The notes beneath the pieces are model-generated. The model ran no database searches. It saw only the letters and a program-made list of their open reading frames with translations, and was not told the origin of the DNA. The translations under genes were made by a program, and so were the position numbers. A DNA stretch of 64,000 nucleotides from Posidonia oceanica. Taxonomy: Eukaryota; Streptophyta; Magnoliopsida; Alismatales; Posidoniaceae. Location: positions 156,499,501-156,563,500 of the forward strand of contig JAZBRS010000026.1 of the NCBI GenBank assembly GCA_037176725.1, read 5' to 3'. Of this stretch, positions 55,276-64,000 are shown one piece after another; position 1 is the first letter of the stretch, and each line of letters begins with the position of its first letter.

Positions 55276-56545
55276 GTTGACCTTCTAAGGTGGTAAGACA
55301 AACTAAAACCGTAGTCCTTTAGATACTCCACCCACCTCCGTTGCTGCATGTTGAGGTCCTTCTGAGTGAAGATGTGCTTCAGACTCTTGTGATCAGTGAA
55401 GACCTCAAACTGCTCCCCATACAGGTAGTGTCGCCAGAGCTTGAGTGTGAACACCACGGTAGCCATCTCCAAATCATGAGTCCGGTTGTTCTTCTCATGG
55501 TCCTTCAGCTGGCGAGAGGCATACGCCACAACATTGCCATACTGCATCAGAACACCACCCCACCCAATACCACTAGTATCACTGTAAATAGTGAAGTCGC
55601 CACTTCCAAAAGGTGGGGTCAGAACATGAGCTGAAGTCAAACGAGCCTTTAACTCGTTAAAGCTTGCCTCGCAATCGTGGTCCCAAATGAACGGAACCCC
55701 CTTCTTGGTTAGAGCTATCAAGGATGATACAATAGAAGAGAAATCCCTGATAAACCTCCTGTAGTAACTCGCCAAACCCAGGAAAATCCTGATCTCTGTC
55801 ACTGTCTTGGGCCTCTCCCAACTACTAACTGCCTCAACCTTGGCAGGATCTTTTCTGATGCCTTCTCCAGAAATAAGGTGGTCGAGGAACATAACCTCTC
55901 TTAGCCAGAACTCACACTTGGAGAACTTGGCATACAATTAGTGCTGCCTCAGAGCATCCAGCACTGCCCTCAGGTGTAAGGCATGAGTTTCCACATCAGG
56001 GGAGTAGATCAACTCATCATCCACAAAGACCACAACAAACTGGTCCAAGAATGGACTGAAAATCCTATTCATTAGATCCCTAAATGCGGCAGGTGCATTG
56101 GTTAAGCTGAATGGCATAACCGTGAACTCATAGTGGTCGTACCACGTCCGGAAGGCAGTCTTCTAAGTATCCGAGTCGTCTATCCTCAACCGGTGATACC
56201 CCGACCTCAGATCTATCTTTGAGAACACCGAACCAGACTGCAACTGATCGAATAGGTCATCAATGTGGGGAAAGGGGTACTTGTTCTTCACAGTGATTTG
56301 GTTCAGCATCCAGTAATCTATGCACAAATAGAGTGAACCATCTTTCTTGCGAACGAACAAGACAGGTGCTCCCCACGGAGACACACTCAGCCTAATAAAT
56401 CCCTTGTCCAGCAACTCCTGCAACTCTGTTGGTGCCATGCGGTAAGGAGGCTTCGACACAGCACTAGACCCCGGGACCAGCTCGATAGAGAACTCTACCT
56501 CCCAATGAGGTGGCATACCAAACAAGTCTTTAGGAAAAACGTCAG
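55257..56545 (-). pseudogene. Reverse transcriptase and RNase H of element E, truncated and broken
   Basis: The frame enters at [18 protein letters not shown], the usual boundary between protease and RT. It continues with [37 protein letters not shown], then after a stop [13 protein letters not shown] and FVDDELIYS (YVDD box with Phe first). RNase H reads [26 protein letters not shown] and [11 protein letters not shown]. Stops at 56163-56165 and about 55938. The start of RT and everything upstream is missing at 56545/56546 because of the duplication junction, which does not look like a transposon end. Confidence 0.88.
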
Positions 56546-56664
56546 GATACCCCGTTTTGGCACTCCCCTTGCATTTTTAGGTACCACTGCACTAAATCAT
56601 GCACCACTCATCATTAGAAGCAATTTGCTCAGCTTAAGTACTCTCCAAAAGCTCAATTGCCAGT
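56546..56664 (+). repeat. Element C 3' LTR piece inside the copy
   Basis: This equals 9682-9800. It lacks the first four bases of the LTR, which are replaced by element E sequence. Confidence 0.9.
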
Positions 56665-59117
56665 TGTAGTAATCCTGAATTCTGATCGTCCATGCACGTT
56701 ACCAAAGCTTGCGTGCACCGATCAAAATAGGCTCACTATATGCGGCAGGATCTGAGGGAAGAAACTCGACTTGGAAACGCTGGCAAAAGAAAAGAAAAGA
56801 AATGACAAGACAATTTGGAGTCGCCACCGGGTCTATTGAATTGGAAGACAAGGAAAACCAGGAGGTAAAGCATGAAAAGACATGCTGAACCAGATGCAAG
56901 GGGAGGTAAAGAGATACAACGCTAATCCAAGCTATGCTATGTTACTATGCTATGCTATGCTATGCTATGCTATGACTCAAGCCTAGGATAAGGGAAAGGT
57001 CGATGCGAGCCAAGAGAAAAGGCAAGGACTCCTGTTACGCATAGGGAAGGTGTTAGGCACCCCGATACGTTTGAGAGTCGGTCTTTCTTAGGCAATCTCG
57101 CGCTTATGCACGGAATTGCTAGCCTAATGCCTAAATGCCTTAAATGCTTACCTATTATGCAAGGGAAATAAACGTACTATCTAAGTGCTCAGCCACGCTG
57201 CTAGTGTTCCGAACTGGGCGGACCCTGGTTCGTGAGAATTCCTAAGTAGTAAGCATCACGGTCCTATATGCAGATGCAAGTGATAAAACAAAACGGCAGG
57301 AAAACCAAGCAATGCGAGCGACATGCAAGCAATAGAGTAAAACAGGCACGGAAAACGATGCGAAAAATGCGGGAAATACTGCAAAGCACGCGAAACAATG
57401 CAAAAGGCAGAAAGCAATGCAAAGGGGTGCGGAAAACCATGCAAAGGAGCGGGAAAACAATGCAAAATGCAGAAAACGGAGCAAAGTGCGGAAAAAGAGG
57501 CAAAGTGGGGTGCGAAATCAAAACAGAGGGGTGGGCAACATGCATTGGGGTTGCAACAAGCCAAAGAAGCGATAAAACGCAAGAAACGGCGAACGAAACG
57601 AAATCTACGCTTTAAAACGGTTGTCAGCCATTTGCAAGCGTTGGACGCTGGAAACACCAGCGTCCAACGTTGGATGCTGGGAGAGCCCGCGTCCAACACC
57701 TGTTGCAGACAGACAGCATGCATTTTTTGGAAAACCATGCATTCTAACTATATGGATGCAATACAAATGCAAATATGCAACTAAATGGGTGATAAACATG
57801 CAAATCTAACCTAATAGAACATCAGAGGAAGAATCAGAACAAGGAGCATGCCAAAATTAAAGATCCAAGCATGCAGGTTGTTGGACGCTTGTAGGCTGGG
57901 CATCCAACGTTAGACACCAGAGAGGCTGGCGTCCAACACAGGACAGAAGGCAGAGGGGAGAAGGGAGCATGCAGGTGATAGGTGAGAGTTGGGATCATGC
58001 ATTTGGGTCACTGGGATTGAGTATGGAGCAAGCAAGCAAGCAGGGGATGCATAAAATAAGCAATCAAACCTTACCTGTGGTGTGTGCCAGGCCAGAGGCA
58101 CAACCAGGGTGTTGGACGTGAGCTAGGTCAGCGTCCAACGTTGGACGCCAACACCAGCAGCGTACAACGCTCTGGGAGGCACAACACACAAAAAGCATGT
58201 GCAAAAACAAGTAAATAATTCAAAGAAAATAAATAACAGTTGCTGAAGAAGCTAGGTATGCATAAGAACACCGGAAGCCAGCAAATAAGCAAGATCAGAG
58301 AGGCATGCAGGCTTTAAACAAATGCATGAGAGGCCAGGACGTTGGACGCTAGAGCCAGCAGTGTCCAACGTTGGACGCTGAAGGCTCTGGCATCCAACGA
58401 CCCAGACCTGTAGGCTCACCTGTTCTAAAGGGGGAGCTCAGCTCTACCCCACCTATATGCATGCAAACGCATTAAAAGCATGTAAGAGCTAATAGGAGCA
58501 TGCAAAGGAGGCATGGCAAGCATTCAATACAAGGAGGCAAGGTAAAAGAAGGCATGCATATAAGAACATGAGCTTCAAACTTAAAAAAGGAATACATGGC
58601 TTAAAGGAATCCTAGCAAGCCTAAGCATGGTTGCCTTAGGGGCCAGGCATCTCTAAGCATGCATGGATCAAATTATAACATCAAAAATATGCATGGGGTA
58701 GGCATGGCAGCAAAGTAAAGCAGGCAAGGGCGTTGGACGCTAGGTGAACCAGCGTCCAACGTTGGACGCGGCCCACCCTAGCGTCCAACAAAGGCAGAAG
58801 ACAGACTGATCATTAAGCATGCAAAGGAACTCAAACAAGCATGGAACAAGCATGGGACAGGCAGATAGGCATGGCACAGCATTAGAGCATTAAAGGAAGC
58901 ATATGGCATATACTTGCGAAGAGGTATGCAAAGGAAAAGCATGAAAAAGCATCAAAACCAGGGCAAAGCAAAGCAGGCCGTTGGACGTCGGCCTATGCCG
59001 CGTCCAACGTTGGACGCACCAGTTGGTGCGTCCAACACACTGAACTTCCTTTTGGATGTGAATCACATCCAAAAGGAGCTAAAAGCTTGTAACAAGGCAC
59101 GTAAACATTCTACCATG
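56665..59117 (-). repeat. Element A LTR piece inside the copy
   Basis: This equals 9801-12253. It carries the same hairpin modules, microsatellite and CATGCA words, including the 29-bp unit that the right LTR of A lacks. It is thus a copy of the left LTR. Confidence 0.9.
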
Positions 59118-62100
59118 TGTAGTAATCCCAGTGTTCGGATCGTCCATGCACGTTGCCAAAGCTCGCGTGCACCGATCAGAATCAGGTTCACTATTAGCAG
59201 CTATGTCCGAGAAGGAAGACCTAACTCGAAAGCATTTAAAAGAGAGAAAAAAGGGAGGAAAAGAAGAAGATAAGACAAAATCGGAGTCGCCACCAAGTCT
59301 ATTAGATCGGGAGACAAGGAAAACCGGGGAAATGCGTGAATAACCACGAAAACCAAGCAGAAGATGCAATGCAGGGCAATGCAAAAGAAACGAGATGCAA
59401 ATGAATGCAAATGATATGACTCGTGCCTAGGATAAGGGCAATATGGTCATTGCGGGCCAAGAGAGAGGGCAAGGACTCCTGTTACGTGCGGGGAAGGTGT
59501 TAGGCACCCCCGACACGCCCGAGAATCGGTCTTTCTAGGCTTACGCTCGCATACGCAGAGAAATGCAGACTTTAAATGCCTAAGTGCCAATGAATGCCTA
59601 TCTAAATGCTCAAAGGTGTGCTCTAAGTGGGGGAAAGCAATGCAAGAAAGTAAACGTGCAATCTAAGCGCTCAGCAACGCTGTCTGTGTTTCGAACCGGG
59701 CGAGACCTGGCTCGTGAGAACTCCGGACAGTAAGCATCACTGCCCTATATGCAAATGCAGGCGATAAAACAAAACAGCGGGGAAAACAGGCAATGCGGGC
59801 GACATGCAAGGGGAAACAACGTAAAACACGCGGAATGGTGCGAGAAACGAAGCGAGAACGCAAAACGATGCGAGAAACGAGGTTGACACGCAAAACGATG
59901 CGAGAAACGGAATAAGAACGTGAAACAGTGCAGGAAAACGAAAAGGGGCGCAAAACAGAGCAAGGAAACAAAGCGACACGCAAAACGGAGCGAGAAAACG
60001 AGAGGACACGCAAAACGGTGTGAGAAAAAGAAGCTGCACGCAAAACGGTGCGAGAAAACAGAACTGCGTGCAAAACGGAGCGAGAAAACCAAAGGGCACG
60101 CAAAACGGTGCAAGACAGAAGCGGCATGCAAAACGGTGCGAGAAAACAGAACTGCATGCAAAACGGGGCAAGAAAACCAAAGGACACGCAAAACGGTGCA
60201 AGACAGAGAAGCGGCACGCAAAACGGTGCGAGAAAACAGAACTGCGCGCAAAACAGAGCGAGAAAACCAAAGGACACGCAAAACGGTGCAAGACAAAGAA
60301 GTGGCACGCAAAATGGTGCGAGAAAACAGAACTGCACACAAAACGGAGCAAGAAAACCAAAGGGTACGCAAAACGGTGCAAGACAGAGAAGCGACACGTA
60401 AAACGGTGCGAGAAAACAGAACTGCACGCAAAACGGGGCAAGAAAACCAAAGGACATGCAAAACGGTGCAAGATAGAGAAGCGACATGCAAAACGGTGCG
60501 AGAAAACAGAACTGTGCGCAAAACGGAGCGAGAAAACCAAAGGGCACGCAAAACGGTGCAAGACAAAGAAGCGGCACGCAAAACGGTGCGAGACAAAGCG
60601 AAAAGAGTGCGCAAAAACCATGCGATGCGAATGATATGCAAAACAATACTGCCGAAGTTCAGGGGGACTTACCTTGGACATCCGAAGCCTGATCTGAAAT
60701 TCGATTGGTCCATGCTGAAGAGTGCTCCGCCGGGGTCGCTCTGGCAGCTCATTTGGGGAGATCCAACGGTCGGATTGGAAGATATCGCAGTTCCAAGATG
60801 GAGGGGCCAGAATAGGGAAGAAGAACAGATCTAAGTGTTCAGGAGGTCCTAAGGGTGTGCAAAAAGGTCCTCCCAGGTGAAAGGGAGCTAAAGGGACTTA
60901 GTGTGTGCAAAGGGGTGCTTAATGCAAAGCTAAATGAATGCAGAATGTATGCAGAAGCAAGAAAAGACAAGAAAGAGAATTTTGGGAAAAACAGGGATTC
61001 AAATGCATTTTCAGAAAGAAAAGGGGGTTAAATCCAAAGTTTTGAAAAAGATGGGGCTCTACAGGCAGAGTTTTGGAAATAGGAGGGATTGCATGTAGCT
61101 TTGCAAAAGACTAGGCTTAGAATGATATTTTAAAAAGTGGGTATGCATCAGAGGAAGTTTTGAAAGCAAATGGCAAGCAAAATGCAATTTTGAAAAAACT
61201 CTGGGGTCTAAAATGCAATTTTTCCAGAAAACAGGGCTCTGGGGAGTCCGGGAATGCAAGTGGAGGGCCTACGCGTAATTTTGCAAACATGGGAGCTAGA
61301 ATGCAATTTTGAGGGCAAAACAGGCATTTTACATGATTTTAAAGGGATGCAAAGGATCTATGTGTCATTTTGAAATCATGTAGGGTCAAAAATGCAATTT
61401 AATATGCAAAATATGCTCTGAAATCACAGATAAAGGACTGATGTGCAATTTTTTAAAAATGCAGGGTTGAGAATGCAATGCAATAAGCTAAAATGCATGC
61501 AAAATGATTACTGTGCATTTAAAATGGACCTAGATGCAAAAATGAGAAAACAGGAGGGCAAATATGCAATGCAGTATGCAAAATAAGGAAATAACCCTAA
61601 GTTACTACAGTGCATGGGACTTAAATGCAAAACAGTAAAATACAGGGACACAGAATGCAATATTATATGGTAAACTTGTTGCATTTAAATTGAATGATCT
61701 ACTGCAGGACCTAGATGCAATAATTGAAAACAGAGGGGCTAAAGCATAAATATTTATAACTAGAAAGCACAGTAAACGGACTGGAGTGTAAATACAGAAA
61801 AACAGAAACATTTAATGCAATTTAGCATGGTTTTAAATAAAAAACAAAGCAGACTAAATGACAGAAGGACTGAAACGCAAAACTAAGAAAACTTAAGCTA
61901 AACATGCAATATTCACTTAAAAACCATATAAACGAAAAATAAATGCACAGTGTCGGCCGACGGTGACGAGCACTGTAGCAGCTGGCTGCCAGAGCTTGTG
62001 ACCGTCGGCACAGGGGGGCTGAGGACGCGCTGTCGAGCGGGGGAGTCGCTCCCGGAGCTGACGGAGGTCGGGCGGCGTACGGCGGAGGACGGCGCGGTCT

Positions 62101-64000
62101 GGAACGGTCGCCGGAGCGAAGCGATGGCCGGAGAAGCTCGTCGGGGATGAAGGTCTGACCGGAAGTTGACTTCATAGCAGGAGGGTCGGAAACTTAAATC
62201 TAAAGGGCGGAGAAGCAGCAGGGGGAGAGGAGGAAGCTAAGGGTAGAAGAGCTTACCTTTTTCCGTGTCTGAAACGTCCTCCCGACCTCAACAGTTCCGG
62301 AGCTGGTCGACGGCGTTCGTCCGGTCGCTGCGGTGGTCGTCAGCTGCTCGCGGAGGCTGGAGCGGCTTCAGGACGTGCTTCCGGTACTTCCCAATCGGTT
62401 GGACAGAAGCTTCGAAGCTTGGAGTGAGATCTGGCACTTTTTGGGTTCAGAAGAGTGGTCGGAGGTGGGGGAGGGTGTTCGCTGCTCGTCTGGTTGGATG
62501 GAGCCTTCCGGGAAGTTGCTGGAGGTTCGGGGAGTGGATCTGGGTGGTCGAACTGGCTTTCTGGAGAGTGTGGAGTGAGATAGGAAGGTGGCTTGATTTC
62601 TGGACAGTAGGTGGCACAGGTGTTTGTGGTGGCGTTCTTGGTCTGTGGTGAGGGAGAGGGCTGAAGGTCAGGTGCTTTGGGAAGGTGGAGGTTCGGTGAT
62701 TATCTGGGTGGAGTTTGGTGGGAAGTAGTGAGCTGTGGTGGAGGGAATTGTGGAAGGATCGGTGTTGGGTTGCTGTTGGCTTTCTGCGGTGGATTCAGGT
62801 GATCTGGGGTGGTTTCGTGTGGTGGAATGGCTGGGAAATGGTGGAGGGAGAAGGCTGGGTCGCTGGGTGAGTTTGGGGGAGTTTGCTGTTTCTGGAGAAG
62901 TTCTAAGGCCGGGAAGGGTGCTGGATTGTTGGAAGAAGAAGCGGAGAATTTGCTGTGGATTTCCGATGAAACAGGAGAAGGACTTGGGTGGAGGATGCTG
63001 GGGAATTCGTGGCCTCTCTCCGGAATGCTTAGGGCTCTCTCCGACTGCTCTCCTCGTTCCTCTTCTCTCTGGTTTCAGGTTTTTGATCCTTTTTCTTTTT
63101 GTGCAGGTCTGGCTGTGGCAATTTAATGCCGAGGGGGCGGTGGCAGGAGCACGGACGCGATGCGGCGCACGCCGGTCTAGTTAGGGCAGAGGCGTGCGAG
63201 CGCAGGCCTGGCAATGGCAGAAGAGCTGGTCGTGGCAGGACTGTTGCAGCAGGAGGGGAGAAACACACGGCACTGTGCGGAGGGAAGAAGGAAGAAGGAG
63301 ATTGTAGCCGTGGGCCGGGCCGCGAGTTCTGAAAAAAAAGAAAAGAAAAAAAGGAAACGGGCTGACGAGCCCAGCAGAGAGAAAAAGAAAAAAAGATAAG
63401 AGGAGGAAGGGAAATGGAGGAAAAGAAAGGGGAAAATAAATTAGAGAAAAAGAATAAAAATAAGTAAAATATTAGTGTGATTGTGTTGTAGGTTAGGGTC
63501 TTGACTAAATTTTTAATGACTGTTTTTTGGTTAATTAGTGTGGTTTAAAGGGGTTTTGGGCTTGATTAGGGTTTTAGGGTTTCTCTTCTTTTATTTTGTT
63601 TTCCACTTGACTAAGTGTTTGTTAAACCTTTTTTAAATTGTTTCTAGAATTGTATTTTTCTTGTTAAGCATTTATGATGTTAATTAGGATTTTTCAGGAT
63701 TTATTTTGAGGTTAATTAGGATGGGTTATAGGCTTTTAATTTTAGTCTTTTAGGATTTTCTTTCTTAAGTCTTTTGAATTAGGTTTTGTGATTTTTTTAT
63801 TTATTAACTTTTCTTGATGTTTTTTAATTAGGTTTCTCTTGTCTGATTAAGTGTTTTTAAGTCTTCTTAATTGTTTCTCATTTTCTCTTTTTTGTTTAAG
63901 TTCTTAGGTTGTCTTTCTTAGGTTTGTTAAGTTAAGCTTTTTTTCTTTCATTAATTGTTTATCTTGGTGTTTTTAATTGTTTTACTTCTTTTTAGGGTTT
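59118..64000 (-). repeat. Element B LTR piece inside the copy
   Basis: This equals 12254-17136, including the 30-bp array (59824-60609). Where the two LTRs of B differ (near 16020 against 33478, and near 16812 against 34260), this copy agrees with the left LTR. The LTR runs past the window end. Confidence 0.9.

Larger units (their letters stand above)
51165..56545 (-). mobile_element. Element E: degenerate Tekay/Del chromovirus, truncated at 56545
   Basis: The plus strand opens TGTAACGACCCG, the reverse complement of an LTR end CGGGTCGTTACA. On the minus strand the order is RT, RNase H, integrase, chromodomain, PPT, 3' LTR, typical of chromoviruses. Gag, protease, the start of RT and the other LTR are missing because the sequence switches at 56546 to a copy of 9682 onwards. 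It is inserted in the CACTA fragment. The likely left duplication is AGGGA or nearby, but the other side is not in the window. Confidence 0.88.
56546..64000. repeat. Copy of 9682-17136 at an offset of 46,864 bp
   Basis: The match starts at GATACCCC (9682/56546) and reaches the window end (17136/64000) with no indel, since all landmarks keep the same offset. I compared many places and found no substitution. It includes the end of a C LTR piece (56546-56664), an A LTR piece with its C/A junction (56665-59117) and most of a B LTR (59118-64000). It is therefore a copy of an already nested arrangement. Confidence 0.93.

Noticed and set aside
9682..64000. The two identical 7.4-kb blocks as LTRs of one giant 46-kb element
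   Set aside because: The block starts four bases inside the LTR of C, crosses three element boundaries, and its start at 56546 has no LTR end, PBS, PPT or TSD.

Overview
The window is nuclear DNA of a flowering plant. It is almost entirely nested LTR retrotransposons, with no ordinary host gene, no rRNA or tRNA gene and nothing bacterial. The evidence is plant Ty3/gypsy coding remnants of the Tat/Ogre type and the chromodomain Tekay/Del type, a CACTA (En/Spm) transposase-associated domain, a plant-only DUF7745/plant-mobile-domain protein, and LTRs bounded by TG...CA with 5-bp target site duplications (TSDs). The species cannot be read from the sequence.

Layout, outside to inside. Host-like AT-rich DNA (1-1691, resuming at 50433) carries a fragment of CACTA transposase (50964-51164). 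Element D, a solo LTR (1692-50432, TSD GTTGG), sits in that DNA. D is interrupted by element C (2568-48374, TSD ACAGG), a plus-strand Tat-like element with 1.2-kb LTRs, a broken gag, an integrase tail and three tandem arrays. The 3' LTR of C is interrupted by element A (9801-47282, TSD CCAGT), a minus-strand non-autonomous element with 3.2-kb LTRs and a decayed gag. The left LTR of A is interrupted by element B (12254-35539, TSD CCATG), a minus-strand 23.3-kb element with 5.8-kb LTRs. B carries an open gag, a protease ORF and a DUF7745-like gene, but no reverse transcriptase, RNase H or integrase. To the right, element E (51165-56545, minus) is a degenerate Tekay/Del chromovirus inserted in the CACTA fragment.

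At 56546 element E is cut in mid-gene. From there to the window end the sequence repeats 9682-17136 at a constant offset of 46,864 bp, with no difference found at the places compared. That copy crosses the C/A and A/B insertion boundaries, so it post-dates the whole nest. It is either a very recent large (probably tandem) duplication or an assembly artefact.

A and B look like relatives that depend on an enzyme supply in trans. They share LTR ends, primer-binding site, a conserved leader, gag, and 3' arrays of small stem-loops. Two themes stand out. The LTRs of A and D carry a palindromic double-hairpin module repeated about every 230 bp. B combines giant LTRs with gag, protease and a captured plant-mobile-domain-like gene in place of the polymerase.
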